Shown here: positions 22,200 through 34,292 of the stretch, piece by piece
How the letters are laid out: the number at the start of each line of letters is the position of its first letter
Position numbering within the stretch: position 1 is the stretch's first letter
Assembly (NCBI RefSeq): GCF_947179165.1
Contig: NC_077247.1
Coordinates: 11,359,501 to 11,423,500 of the forward strand
Direction of reading: 5' to 3'
Length of the DNA: 64,000 nt
From: Solanum dulcamara
Taxonomy: Eukaryota > Streptophyta > Magnoliopsida > Solanales > Solanaceae
Notes under the pieces: model-generated
What the model saw: only the letters and a program-made list of their open reading frames with translations
The model's database searches: none
What the model was told of the DNA's origin: nothing
Translations under genes and position numbers: made by a program

Positions 22200-24008
22200 A
22201 GGAGAAGTGGGTAAACCAATCCTATTGGTCTAAAATGATATATGGAAAGGAATACTTTTGTTACCCATATGCGATGGAAGAAGAAGCAAACTCAAAGTCT
22301 TTTTCTCCCAAGTGATCCTCAGAGACATGATGAAATTTTCCCTATGGTAGGTAGAATCTTCAAAATTGTGTGACCTCACCCTAACAATGAGAGTGTTGAT
22401 GTTCCTTAAATATCTTCATGGTTTGTTGTTGTTATGCCTAAATTGTGTGAGCTCCATGAAGCAATGCCAAATCTATTTGTTGCTTTGGAAAGAGTCCATG
22501 GTGCATACTTGATGCCCAACTCTTGTGTCCTACATGTTGTGACACTCATGTGGTTAGACAAGTTGGAATGTTAGTTGGACTCTTAGGAGCATGCTACAAT
22601 GCAAGAATAGAGATAACCTGATTTTTTAGGAGAGCTATGTAATGTAGAAAAATGTGTTCCATAGTCCCTTTAATCTCTCTATTGGTATTGCTCTATTTGT
22701 TGATGCACTCCCTTTAAGAGCATGTCTGAAAAGGAAAGTGAATGGAACTTAAAATTCTTTATCTAAATTATGATGGTCTTCTTGTTAGTGTTCAAGCATC
22801 GAAATGTAGACTTACAATTAAGAATACTTGGAATGAGTTTAATGTTCTTCAATTCTTTACTTACTACTTGTTTGATTTTGATGACCCCTTACTCGTAGGT
22901 GGTTTCATTCTTATGATCTATAAGGAAAATGTGTCATTGTCTACTTTGGTTGTTAACCATATGCTTGCATCCTTGTTTGATACACTTGTGCTTAAGTTAT
23001 GTGGGCCACAACTTGTGGATGCTAAGTTTCTTTCTTGTTTGTGGAAGAGTCCATGGAAGTTCAAGACTTAGAGGACCATTTGTTTGAGAGTAAATTTTTT
23101 TCGAATAGGTTCCTCAATCCCTCTAGTAGCATGACCCCATTTGTGAACTCACTTCCCTTGGAAGATTGCTTGAAGAAGAGAGGTATTATGTGCTCGAAAT
23201 GTTTTTTCTTGTCTTTGTGTGTTCATACCCTTTAGATATTCTTAGATGAGAGTAGTTCCCTTAGAACCTTTCTTTATTACCTTTTTTCATATGATGTCAT
23301 TAATAATTATGTTGAGTCTACATCTTATATGAGCATGAATTGCTTAAAAAGGAGGGATATTGTTTACCTAGATGCTTTGGCTCCATCCTTGAGTGTTCCA
23401 ACTCGTAATGACTCAATTGCTATCTCTCTTGAGAATATTGATCCTCCTGCATATGGAAACACCATGGATGAGACTCACATTCAGGATACCTTTCTTTACT
23501 ACTTTTTTGCATATGATGTCCATGGTTGTTTTGAAACTGTTGTCTAGAGAGATAAGGAGTTAGTTGGGTGGTCCACTTGTTTGTGTGACAATGCTATTTG
23601 GGTCTTTCATATCTTTGACCCCAAAAAACCATTGTGGGTGCTTGACCCACTAGTGACACCACTTTTGGTGTGGTCTCATAGCGAAGTAAAGAAACAACTG
23701 TGTCTTATGGCTCCTAAAATAAATGTGACATTACCTATTTGATTTATTGATGCCATTAGGACCTTTGTGGTTTTCTTATTTCATGATATTTCTCATAATC
23801 GGATCCTTTTTACCTTCCACAATTAATTACTCATAATACATACAAAGGATACTTTGTTTTATGTCAAATTTGCACCTCCATGGAATAGACATAATTGTGT
23901 TAACATTAGTGCTAACCCTAGATCTATAAGGATTTCTTGGTTGTTTGTCCTGCTTATGTTTTTGCAAAGTTTGGATTCGAGGATGAGTCCTTTTCAACAA
24001 GGAGAAAA
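22200..24008 (+). mobile_element. Post-protease region of unknown coding origin
   Basis: Several medium open stretches (22742-23071, 23329-23547, 23854-24114) lie in different frames, and no RT, RNase H or integrase motif is seen. A motif of the form FxYYLFxYDx recurs three times (about 22850, 23270 and 23490), with DNA such as cctttctttactactttttt repeated. It ends FAPPWNRHNCVNISANP and LQSLDSRMSPFQQGEND just before the PPT. I recognise that end as typical of the pol/LTR border in some plant elements. The rest may be captured or diverged sequence. Confidence 0.45.
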
Positions 24009-26808
24009 TGATACAATCCAGAATGCCTCAAGATCGTTCATTGGGAGCAAAGCTTGGGAAATTCAAAGGTTTCAAGTATTGTTCATGAAGCTAGAGCTCT
24101 TGAGCTTGTTTTGATAGCAAAAAAGGGTTTCCATGCCTTGAAGATCACTTGGATGGACCTTGTTGAGCACAAAATGAAGGGCTTCAACATATGGATGATA
24201 GCTTGGAGGGTTGAAGGAAGGGAAATAGAAGAAGCTGCCAAATTTAGCGAGCATGCACCATTCGTTAACTTGCCGAACTAACTCGATGATGGCATCTTAG
24301 CTCGCCGAAAGATCCAGCGAATTAGACACCCAACTTTTCAGGCTCAATTGATGATAAAGGGGGAGAATCGATGAATCACTGAACTAACTAGATGATGATA
24401 ACTCAGCTCACCGACCTATATATTATGGGCCACTTTTGGGCCTTTTTGTAATAGATACTTAAAACTATAAATAGCTAGTTTAGGGTCTCATTTGAGTAGA
24501 TTGCATTGAATATTGATATTGTGAACCTCTTGAATGAGTGTTGAGGTCTTGGTACAAGATTTGGTTGATTATTGTCTAAAAATGTTAATTGTGAGGTAAA
24601 TTGATTTCCCTTGATGTCATCATAAGAGGTAGGTGCTTCTTGTAGGATCAATAGATTGAGGTCTTAATATTTAATATACCTTTTGGTTGCTTTATATTTC
24701 CTCTTTTTGTGTCTATCTATCTATCTTTATTGTCACGATCCAACCTAGAGCCTAGACATGACACAGCAATTAGAATTTCTGAAGAACCCCAACCAAGTCT
24801 CTTAGTATATCATAAGCATACATAAGGTAACAAATAAGCGGAAACTCATAAAATTCCAAGAAACATAGCATATCTAGATCAATGAAGTAGGACAACATAG
24901 ACTCTGTACACATATATCCAACATGCCTCTACATGAATACATGGGCGAGGACTAGGACATGCTCCTAGCTCACCTTCAAAGAAAGTAAGGACACAACATG
25001 AAATGGCCTTAAAATGTCATTAAAGTCTAGAAATGAAAATAAGAGGAAAGATAGACTCGGTTTGCCCTTGAAGTATAAGGACTCACCACACAATCTTCAA
25101 ATGGATCACCGACTAGCCACAAGAATAGGATGGAGCATTTATCCCTACATTATGATATAATGTAGATAATGAAATATGCTTAGTACGTTTGAATGTACTA
25201 AGTATGTAGGCAATGTAATGCATAATAAGACTGTTCTGCAAATGACCATTTCCAATAGTACAATGAAAGAAGTAGTAAAATCATAAGTAGATGTGAGAAG
25301 GATCAATGCGCAATAAACCATGAGAATATCATATAAAAGTAAAGGATAGGATTAGTCATTTAAAACATCATAAGGACCATACATATGTGGGAGATAATCA
25401 TAATCGATAACAAGACCATGCGAGCTGTTATATGAAATCTCGATGTAACTCTCACATCGAGGAATACAGAGGCTACTTGCCCAGATAGACTCCGTATGAT
25501 GAACATGTGCTATATGTGGATCCACTAACTAGGCCATAAAGGCAAACCTATGGGGGAAATGCAGTTAAGAGACTAGAGATTGCTACTAAGGACCCCTTGG
25601 GCTGAGTCCCCACCTCAAAGCCCTTTCGGTGCTAATTCAACATCCCATGAAATGCAAATCATTATCATAAATCGTATTTGTCATAAATCATATGCTTTTC
25701 ATAATCGTAATTCATAAAACTTGTTCATAAGAATAGTTCATTATCATGTGATTCATGTAATGTGGGTGTAGGCCTTCCATCATCAGGAATCCTTTCTCAT
25801 AAAAATATCATTAGGGTCTTAAGTCACCCTCTTTCATAAAATTGCTTGAATACTTGAAATTCATGATCATGACTTATACTTGAAATTAAGGTAGAAACAT
25901 GAATACATGATCAATTGACTAGAAAATCGTGAAATTGGATTGAAAACATGCATGATCATATAACTAATATCAACCCATACATAATTTATGAAAATAATAT
26001 CAATTGAAAGTATAATTGAAAATACTCATAATTCTTATTATGAACCCTAAAGATCAATGTAGGAAATTTCATAGAGAAACTCTTCAATTCCATGCAATAA
26101 TCATCAATTTATATTGAAATAGATTCATAATCATAATTTGAATCATAATTCATGTAATTGAAATAGAGATCATAAAACCCATAAAAAATACATACTTGAA
26201 TTTATTAAAAAGATGAGAATTTGTTGGGCTTCATGGCTAAAAGGTGCCCTTGGATGAAATACCCACATACCTTGAATGAGAAGACCAAAGAAACTTAAAG
26301 AAACTTGAACTTTCAATGGAGGGCTTGAGAGGATTCCTTGAAGGTCTTCAATGGAGGTTTTGAGAGCTTTTGTAGAGAGAGAATTATTTGAATAGATGAA
26401 TTTTAGTAGAATGAAGAAGAATAGGAGTTTAGGTTAGTTTATAGGGTCGAATAAGGTCCTAAATACGTCCAGGTTCATTAACTAATAGTTAGGGAAATGC
26501 CTAAAGTGCTCCTAGTTAAAAACTGATTTCGGACAAAATTAGCACTCCAGGTCCGCAACCCGAACCTTCTACCTAGGTTGGCTTTTTAGAAATCTGTGAT
26601 GCGGGGACATCGCGAACTCTACTGATCAAAATTTCCCAAAATCAAAAATACCTCCTCGAGCCTGTGACACGGACTTGCTCCCTGTATTCATTTTTCGCAA
26701 ATTTTCTCGTTTTACAGAATAATATAAGTTAGGACGCTACGGGGTGTTAAATTTACTTTCTTGTCTTTAATTTCCGCATTTTGTTCGTAATTAATAGTGA
26801 GAATTACA
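24009..26808 (+). mobile_element. 3' LTR of the protease-bearing element, split by a solo LTR
   Basis: Starts TGATACAATCC after the PPT aaggagaaaa and ends agtgagaattaca at 26808. Removing 24731-26751 and one target duplication leaves about 774 bp, which aligns with the 5' LTR at 16442-17169. Confidence 0.8.
24731..26751 (-). mobile_element. Nested solo LTR, 2.0 kb
   Basis: Left flank tttat and right flank tttac are a 5-bp target duplication with one mismatch. The left end is TGTCACGATCC; the right end cggggtgttaaa reverse-complements to a decayed TGTAACACCCCG. The 5' LTR of the host element shows the uninterrupted sequence at about 17112-17140 (ctatctatcttccttgtctttaatttcc). No PBS, PPT or coding region is inside. 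It belongs to the same family as the truncated LTR at 871-1444. Confidence 0.9.
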
Positions 26809-27130
26809 TCATCAGTAGAGGATGATATTCATTGTCGAAAATCTATTATAGTTACTTTTCTAGTTGCTGAGAGGGACATCATATTCACACTGCTGAGAGG
26901 GTCATCATATTCAAACCGCCGAGAAGGCAATCATATCTTTGAACTAACAAGAATGCCATCATATTGTTGTTTTAAGCCAATCCATTGGAGGATGACATTC
27001 ATTTGCCATAATGGCCATTATATCCACTTTCACGTCAAATACCGATGAAAGATGACGTTCAGGATATCTACAAACACGTTAAATACTAATAGAGGAAGAC
27101 CTTCATTGCCGAGAGGGCTTCATGACTATG
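26809..27130. repeat. Degenerate repeat flank containing gagagggcatcat-type units
   Basis: Units such as tgctgagagggacatcatattcacac, ctgctgagagggtcatcatattcaaac and ccgccgagaaggcaatcatat recur every ~30 bp. They are followed by a stretch that parallels 16340-16440 on the other side of the retrotransposon. It looks like an old tandem repeat into which the element inserted. Confidence 0.55.
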
Positions 27131-27866
27131 TCAAACAAATTTGTTTGGTATAGTCATGAGTAGAAGTTGCACCCTGCAAATAGAGTATCTCAATCTCCAA
27201 TTTTCTAGTCCAAATCTAAAAGTAGAGAATGCATGTTGCGAATGAAGTGTCTCAATTTCGTCCACACATTGATTCTGCCATAGTACCTTGCTTCTAGCAT
27301 TACTTCAAGATGATTCGGTCGTGAAATCGAAATTTCACTGAAAGTATACAAGGATGTTCAATGTTCAACTTACATGCATACAAAGAAATATTTGACTTAT
27401 AAACGTAGTGGCATAATCCTTCAACGAATTGTGATCAGTTATGAAGATTGTTCAACTGACCATCCTTCACCAACTACAACCCTGCTCTACGAGAAACTTA
27501 TCTATCAGAATGGCTTCTAAATGCATCTGTTATAGCCTTGCACACAAATTAGTCAAAATATGTATCATTTGTCTCAGTTTACTTCATCACTGTGAGTTTG
27601 TCCAATTTTAGGTCCTTCAAGATTCTTCTTGTTGCCTGTAAAGGTTTCTACAAGCATCTCACCTGACAATAACAATTTAAGTTTTCTGAGATAGTATCAT
27701 GGCACCCTCCTTCCACAGCACCTGTGTCCTCAACGTCAAGGGTGGATAGTATCATGGCACCCTCCTTCCATAGCACCTTTGTCCTCAACGTCAAGGGTGG
27801 ATAACTTTCCTATGAAACTTGCTGATCTACTGAAGCTTAGCTTGAGCTTCGTATTGCTGCCTAGCC
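27131..27866. other. Intergenic stretch with a 55-bp tandem duplication
   Basis: No gene is recognised. At 27690-27799 a 55-bp unit (gatagtatcatggcaccctc...caagggtg) is present twice in tandem with only two or three differences. The rest shows no LTR edges or coding domain. Confidence 0.6.
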
Positions 27867-28357
27867 TGGGTGTCAAAATGAGCTCAAATATAGGGTGATT
27901 CGTCCAATCTGTCCAAAATTTTATGAGCTGAGCTCAAGATAATTTGAATTGAGTCAATGTCAACTCATTCAAGTCTCAGCCCAATTTAAAAGAATCTTCA
28001 ATTTAGTCCAATTTAATCTTTAATTTCAACTAATTTTAAGACTCTATATTTGTATTGATGTAATGTATGTTCCCTTATTGTAGGGTATGAATTACTATCT
28101 ATTTTAAATCTCCTAGAATTTATCTATCCATTTATAAAAAAAAATTCTTGAATTGAAATTCAAATTGTGTTTATAAAAAGTAATAAACAATATATTAAAA
28201 TTACTGAGTTTAAGCACATCGAATTGGACGAATCATAACCCAATTCGATTTTTAACCCATTTGAACTCAACATAAATTTGTGCAAGTCATAATCCAACCC
28301 GATTTTTATTTTTCAATATCTTCAATTTCAACCCAACCCGCTCATTTGAAACCCCTA
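27867..28357. mobile_element. hAT-type MITE with 8-bp target duplication
   Basis: Flanked by the perfect 8-bp direct repeat GCCTAGCC (27859-27866 and 28358-28365). The termini are TGGGTGTCAAAATGAGC and, reversed from the right end, TAGGGGTTTCAAATGAGC, the form of hAT terminal inverted repeats. It is 491 bp long, AT-rich and without coding capacity, so non-autonomous. Confidence 0.88.
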
Positions 28358-28365
28358 GCCTAGCC

Positions 28366-29580
28366 CTTGCACTAGTACTCCTTATAATTCAGGCTCTTTA
28401 CTTAATATTCCAATGATAACGTGAGTCCACACAATGGGGGAGGGTTTGATTCACAGTGTCCCCTTTTCCCGTTCTCATCAATTAATAAAAACAAAATTCA
28501 AATAAATACATTCAAACACAAGAAGTTCAATTTTACAGACATAGCACACAAATATGCCTACCAGCTTCCCGGCGCACACAAAAGATCTTTTATCTAAAGC
28601 AGTGTTAAATAACATATCGCCATATAGGGCTAGTAGTGGTAGAAGCAAATTTTGTCAGGAGCAGCTGCAAATAACGTCTTTGGCATTAAGCTCAATATGA
28701 GAAACTTAAATCAGGAATTTTGTACAACAATTCTTCCTCACTTCTACATGTAAAAATAAACAATGATTTACATTGCTGAAAATCATTCTTATTAATACTT
28801 CAAGAAAGTTCTCATGCTAATCTCCATAAGTGAAATATCGCATGAAAGTTCTCAGATATCAACCCAGGTTCTTGATCCCTGCATCCAAATGAAATAGATT
28901 GTCAGTATCTCAAGCAACACATTCAAATACCATCCAAGGCACTGGAAGAAAACTACTTCCATACTTATTGTTGAATAATCAATCAATGAACTTCAGCAAA
29001 GGAAGGATTATCAAACACAAGTAATCTTCTGCATATCCTTTTTCTTTCTTTTTTCTTGTGTGTGGGAGAAAAGGGGATGGGGTGGGGGGTTCTTATTGGA
29101 CAGTTCAAGGATCCACTACGAGGTTGACAAACAAAGACATAGTATTATGCAAAATGAAATGCAGTTCATTCTCATAAACCTACTGAATACCAGTTTTAAG
29201 AATAATAATCACGTATCGTCACTTTAATCATACCTTAAGAATCAAAGAGATTTTAGCTTCCACTTTGATTTTCAGTTGAGGGGCATATGACGGGGATAGA
29301 TTTTCAAAAATCAAGTAGGAGAGGAAAACAACCTCAGCCTCCAAATTTATACTACTATGTCTGAAATTCAAGCAGATGATGTACTTGTTTGAAATTCCAG
29401 TGCCAGCAGTGATGTACTTGTTTGAATATAAAGATAAAAGTGATTTCGATTCTGACTACTAGTGTATAAATCCTATTATTTCAAATCAACCACACCTAAA
29501 TCTACTTAAATCTTTCCAAGGAAACGTTTTAAATGTAAGACTTGAAGAGAATAGCTCAAAATCACCGACCACATAATTGT
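28366..29580. other. Intergenic stretch downstream of the gene island, no gene recognised
   Basis: Low-complexity pieces occur near 29041-29090 (T/C-rich, then ggggatggggtggggggttc). On the minus strand 28863-28890 looks like a possible splice acceptor (tttggatgcag, then ggatcaagaacctgg), but no surrounding exons are convincing. Confidence 0.4.
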
Positions 29581-29582
29581 TA

Positions 29583-29842
29583 CTCCCTCTGTTTCAATTT
29601 ATGTGGCACTTTTCATTTTTCGAGAGTCAAACAGTTTAAATTTGACCAGAAATTTGCACATAGAATCTTCAATTTTTTTGAAATAAAATTTATATATTTG
29701 CAAACCATGTAAAAAGTACTATAAGTCACAATAATTGACAATTCAAAATATTTAAAAAATATATGAAAAATGTATGGTCAAAGATAAGACTTATTTGAAT
29801 CTCAAAACCCAAAAATTGCCACATAAATTGAGACGGATGGAG
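29583..29842. mobile_element. Stowaway-type MITE
   Basis: 260 bp with TA duplications at 29581-29582 and 29843-29844. The termini CTCCCTCTGTTTCAATTTATGTGGCA and, reversed from the right end, CTCCATCCGTCTCAATTTATGTGGCA are the hallmark Stowaway inverted repeats (Tc1/mariner-related). The interior is non-coding and AT-rich. Confidence 0.95.
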
Positions 29843-29913
29843 TATTAGTTGATCAAACAAACCTTACAGGGTGCAACACAAGTCATCAGAAATTAGAGAA
29901 GACTTTTGAAGCC

Positions 29914-30030
29914 TCAACAACATACTGTGTAGTCCCACAAGTGGGGCCTAGAGACGGAATGTATGCGGACCTTACACCCCTACCTTTATGGGGTACAGAG
30001 GCTGATTCTGATAGACTTTTGTCTAAAAGG
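29914..30030 (-). mobile_element. SINE 3' part (Au-like), minus strand
   Basis: On the minus strand it reads ctctgtaccccataaaggtag, then gtaaggtccgcatacat, then ccccacttgtgggactacac, and ends gtatgttgttg. This is the 3' region and TTG-type tail that I recognise from Au SINEs, common in Solanaceae. The tRNA-related 5' head is not evident, so it is 5'-truncated or diverged. Confidence 0.75.
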
Positions 30031-31543
30031 AAAAGTTTTCCAAGCTGGATTGCATCAAAATTATGGCATCAAAATAACAAGATACAAAACAAATGAAGCA
30101 AATATTTTTAATAAACAGAGGAAGCTGTTCAAGATATAAAGTGGACTTGATATATACTCAAGTTCCTTTATTCAAAAAGATCAAAACGCATAGGAAGCCA
30201 CAATTCTCTGGAACTATTAACTACTCTACTATGGCGAAAAGATCAGTTTTAACCTAGGATAGTTTACAAAATAACTGAGTAAACCCTCATGGCTGCTTCC
30301 TTGTCTTGTATATAAGGGATTCCTTGTTACCACCTACTTGAGCAGCGACTATTTTAAGCAGGTGATCAAAAATTGGATATAGAAGATGCTTCTAATTTTG
30401 TCAAATACCAATGATAGCTCCCTTCTGCTCCTTCTCATTGACGACACATTTTAGATGTATCTTACAGGAAACTCGAAAGATATCAAAATTTTCAAGAATG
30501 TTTGAGTATATTTTCTTTGATATGGAAAGAAAACACCTTATATATAACCTGGATTAGACCCAACCAGATTCCCTGAAGCTCGTTTATCAATCTTAAAAGA
30601 AAACCTTAAATCAAAATTGAGAATCAACGACTTCATACTTGTGAATCGAAATATTCTATCTCCTCTGAGATTCCATTCTCAGAATATTCTACTTCAAACC
30701 CTAGTTCCATGAGATTATCATACCTAAGATAAATTCCCTAGTCCATAAGTTGAGCTGTAGCAGACTGAAAACCACAACAATTGAACAAAATTAACCTTTG
30801 TTCCATGCAGCCATCAAACTCAAACGATGATGTTTGAGAGATTAGAGAATTAAGGATACCTACAAGAAAGACCAATCCAATCCAGAAGGGTGTACCAGCA
30901 TTATTAACGGACACCTGAAGGGTGTCTCTTAGTTGCATATATCATAACCACAGTTACCAGTCTGAATGTTCTAATAGAATCGCAACATGCAAAACAGTGC
31001 CCAAATGTCTCAATTATATACTGCCACTGGATTCTTTAACATGTCATCTTCATTTTTCTGTGAAATTACCCATATAGAATCATACCAATCCAAAGAAAAC
31101 TTGGAACGGCAATATCTTCCATGAAAAAGGACCAACTTATTTGAATAAAAAAAATAGACAAGCATCTTCAGTTGACAAATTAGAAACAAACCAAAAAAAA
31201 GAGCTCTAAAAGCAGAAGCAGATAGCAGTTCTTTGGCATTTGTGGATGTCCCAGCAAACTACTTTACGGCTTTACGGTGTCATGTCGGAATAGTAAGATA
31301 TGACAATGACTTTAATTACTCATCTCCTCCTCACCCAGAAAAAGAATAATGGTTCTAACTTATTTAGAAGTTAGACACGTCTTGGGCCAGTAGAAGCTTT
31401 TCAACCATGTGTCTCCTGTCAACATCCCTAACAAAGTTTTCTAAAACATTTTTGAGAGTTGTGACAGCCCAGTGCACTAGAAACTGCCTGGCTAGAATGG
31501 TTAGGAATGTAACTCATTCTTTATCGGTAATGATTAATAGCTC
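30031..31543. other. Intergenic stretch, one weak exon candidate
   Basis: The minus strand at 30874-30924 has an acceptor-like cttcag, then 17 codons (VSVNNAGTPFWIGLVFL), then a donor gtaggt. I do not recognise the peptide and cannot link it to further exons. Nothing else is supported. Confidence 0.3.
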
Positions 31544-31882
31544 GTTTGGCCAAGCTTTTGGGAGCCTAAAAGTGCTCCTTTTCCTTTTTGAAAAAGTGTT
31601 TATTTTAGAAAGTTGAGGTGTTTGGTCAAAAATTTTATGAAAAACATAAGTGCTTTTGTGTGGTAACTGAAGTTTTTTTCCGAAGCCGGGAAAAGTCACT
31701 TCTCCCCAAAAGTAGTTGTTGGACCTTGGCCAAGCACAAAATTTTGCTCTAATATTGACAAAAGTGCTTTCGAAATTGATTAGCCACACACAAACGGCTA
31801 CTCTCCAAAAGTACTTTATCGAAAAGCACTTCTTAAAAAGAGCACTTTTCAAAATATGTAGATTTTGGAAGTTTGACCAAAC
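31544..31882. mobile_element. Foldback MITE-like element
   Basis: The ends gtttggccaagctt and aagtttgaccaaac form an imperfect terminal inverted repeat. Interior words such as aaaagtgctt and its complement aagcacttttcaa recur in both orientations, so the whole ~340 bp can fold on itself. Both strands have open stretches (31514-31993, 31716-31928) that are by-products of this symmetry. No clear target duplication was found, so the family is open. Confidence 0.6.
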
Positions 31883-32044
31883 AAAGTATAACAAGGAAAC
31901 AATAGCGATATATAATGTCTTCATATGATGAATAAAAGGCATACTTATATATGCGTTTTTTACAAAACACACGTGATAGTTGTCCAATGTCAAAAGAAAT
32001 CCAATTTAAAGAATTAACACAACCAACCCCCTACTATAACACTA

Positions 32045-32110
32045 ACAACAACGATGTCACAGTCCCAACTAAGTTGGGGCCTTCTTAAGAATAAGATAAG
32101 CTAAACTATA
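32045..32110 (-). mobile_element. SINE tail fragment
   Basis: Plus strand aacaacaacgatgtcacagtcccaactaagttggggcc is the reverse of a ...GGCCCCAACTTAGTTGGGACTG...GTTGTTGTT tail, a common plant SINE 3' end. Only about 60 bp is recognisable. Confidence 0.6.
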
Positions 32111-32239
32111 TTGATGGAGTACCAAGGAGGTACTGCGTAAGAAGAAATAAAAAAGCAGTTATAGCATCGCTGTTCCAAAAAATCAAAATATTAAGAGAGA
32201 TTTTCTATCATGCTACTACTATACCGAAAGCACCGATTC

Positions 32240-33190
32240 TGAAGGCATATACCTTTTACAAACGGCATTTTCTGTTTTTGATCTTAAAAGAATCTCTTAT
32301 TCCACTCTAACCAAATAGTTCATATGATGCAAGAGGGATGGTCTTCCAGATTGGTTTCCAGCTTCTGCTCACTTTCTAACACTCCAGTTCTCCATTAAAT
32401 CTCACTTTGTCACATCACCATGTTCACCCAGAAAATGCTTAGGATAAAATCCCAAGCCAGTTTTGTTTGTTTGCAACATAAGGAAAGATGACTTGCAGAA
32501 TCTTGTCTCTTTTCACAGAAAAAAAGTATCTGCTGCAAAGTTAGAAGCCTTTCCTTTGTAGCATAGCTTCAGTTGAACATGCATCCAGAACTTTAATCCA
32601 ATAAAAATGAAGTCACCTTTAGAGATGCTCTTGTTCTCTACAACATCTTCCAGGGCCAAAACAAATTTTAACTGAATAATTTAAAAAAATTCCTGCTACC
32701 TAATAAATCTGAAAGTCCAACCTATTGATATCAAGGCTGTAGGTTCCAAAGGATGCTATAAATTGACTAACTTCATCTAATTTCTGATCTTCAAATTATG
32801 CTGAAATTAAACTGTCGTCCACACCCTGTATGACATTCAGCCACTATACATTGTTTTATTATAGTTACAGTACAAGACGGGAAATTTCTCCATCAGTCTT
32901 CCACCCTCGAGCCAAATATCCAACCAAAACCTCATAATGCTCCCAGTCCCAACCTCCAATAACATTCTGGTCATAACTTGTATATAATGTTTCCATAACC
33001 CCTTTTTTGTATGCATGATAATGACCAAGAGCTCCAATATCCATTCCTACCATATCTGAATGATGAGATCCCTCCATGGCTCATCTCCATTCTCATTGAA
33101 TCTCCACAGCCATTTAATGTACAATAACTTATAATGAATTTTAAGCTCCTCAATCCGTAGTTTTACCATAACTTGCCCATAAACCCTTGT
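32240..33190 (-). pseudogene. LINE (L1-type) ORF2 3' end
   Basis: The minus strand carries the C-terminal part of a non-LTR retrotransposon reverse transcriptase over several frames. In order these are LKIHYKLLYIKWLWRFNENG (about 33145), DEPWRDLIIQIW, GTGSIMRFWLDIWLEGGRLM with EKFPVLY (about 32885-32960), a zf-RVT-like knuckle with CFFCCEKRQDSASHL (about 32500), and PSCIIWTIWLEWNKRFF (about 32300-32340). The order GxGxxxxFWxDxW, then Cys/His knuckle, then WxIWxxRNxRxF is diagnostic of plant LINEs. Frame changes make it inactive; it is 5'-truncated, as LINEs usually are. Confidence 0.82.
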
Positions 33191-34193
33191 GAAACAGTTA
33201 AATCCAGATTTAAATTATTCCTTATGAACAGTGGCCGAATGCAAACCAATAATTTCTCACTGCATCTCTAATTTCTTTTGTCCCAATAAATAACTACATG
33301 CCCACTAATACCTTGAACCTCCATCTCAGCCTATTCAACTCATTTAGAGCCAGGTATTTATCTCATGCCTTTGTTGCCTTTCATTTTGGTTTAAATTAAA
33401 CAAACAAGGTCAATACCCACTTTTTTAGTTTTTTAGCAGCAACTTAAACATTTTTCTCGTCCGTCATTCAAAACTCTCATGCTCCAGCATATTGCCTTTA
33501 GCTTCATTAGGAAAATGTTAAAGTCTTCTCGCCTATGTCAAACTTAAATCTTTTTCATAACAACACTGAGCAAGGAAAAAGATTCTGACGTAAAGAAAAA
33601 GAATTCAAGTAACTTGTTTAGAATTTTCAATAGGACTTCCCTAAAGGGACAATTGCTAAGAATTTTCAGGATTATCTAACACTTGTTCTCACAGGATTAC
33701 TCCAAAACTAACTGAAGGGCATAGGCAGAAAAGCACTAGCTCTCAATTGTTGTTAGACTGAAGTACAAAAGTGGTTTTAGGCTTAAAGATGAACTTAAGT
33801 AAGAGAACATTTTGTGTCTATACATGTATCATCATAGTTTGCATCTCTTGTTTTTAAGAAAAATATTAGGTTTGTTTTTAAGAAAAATGTTAGGTTTCTT
33901 TTACAAACTTACTAAAGTCTAAAAGTAGGAAACTTAAGAACTGAGACATCAATTCATCCAACTTACACACACGTACTAACACCAGCAAGTAACCCAGAGA
34001 ATTCCTAAGCATTACAAAGAATGTTATCTTCTTCTTACACATCAGTAATAAACACTGGATTAACCAGCATTCCAGAGAAAAATATGCATAAAAATGCATA
34101 GCAGATGTTTTTTTTGCTTTTCCCCAGCTGATTTTCTACGTCTTATATCTAAATAGTACCTAGTAAACTATAAATCAGTATCCAGTTTAGACT
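33191..34193. other. Intergenic stretch between LINE remnant and CLPP2
   Basis: 33200-33450 may hold more diverged LINE sequence. A short direct repeat (taggtttgtttttaagaaaaat-like) occurs at 33845-33895. No gene is seen. Confidence 0.4.
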
Positions 34194-34199
34194 TTTATT
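34194..34199 (-). terminator. Candidate poly(A) signal for CLPP2
   Basis: AATAAA on the minus strand about 95 nt beyond the CLPP2 stop codon, after a G-rich/C-rich low-complexity stretch (34223-34256). It is the closest canonical signal. Plant polyadenylation signals are loose, so others are possible. Confidence 0.45.
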
Positions 34200-34292
34200 G
34201 GCTTCTTTCTATCTTATTCTTTTACCCACCCACCCCCCACCCCCTCTCTCTTTCTTAAAGTTTGCGAAGAAGCTTCAGTCTTACCAAAAATT

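Larger units (their letters stand above)
16442..26808 (+). mobile_element. LTR retrotransposon with protease but no visible RT
   Basis: The 5' LTR is 16442-17169, the PBS 17175-17187, the PPT 23999-24008 (aaggagaaaa) and the 3' LTR 24009-26808. Two foreign solo LTRs are nested in it (18368-20682 and 24731-26751). Without them the element is about 6 kb. The internal part holds a short gag-like start (20918), a retropepsin domain (about 21290-21620) and a long region of unknown coding origin (22200-24008). RT, RNase H and integrase are not recognisable, so it is probably non-autonomous or internally deleted. I found no matching 5-bp target duplication. Confidence 0.7.

Noticed and set aside
31514..31993. 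159-codon open stretch on the minus strand
   Set aside because: It spans the foldback MITE-like element (31544-31882) and has no recognisable domain. The opposite strand is open too because of the inverted structure.
32837..33153. Three overlapping short minus-strand open stretches as separate genes
   Set aside because: They are frame-shifted pieces of one LINE reverse transcriptase C-terminus and are annotated as such.
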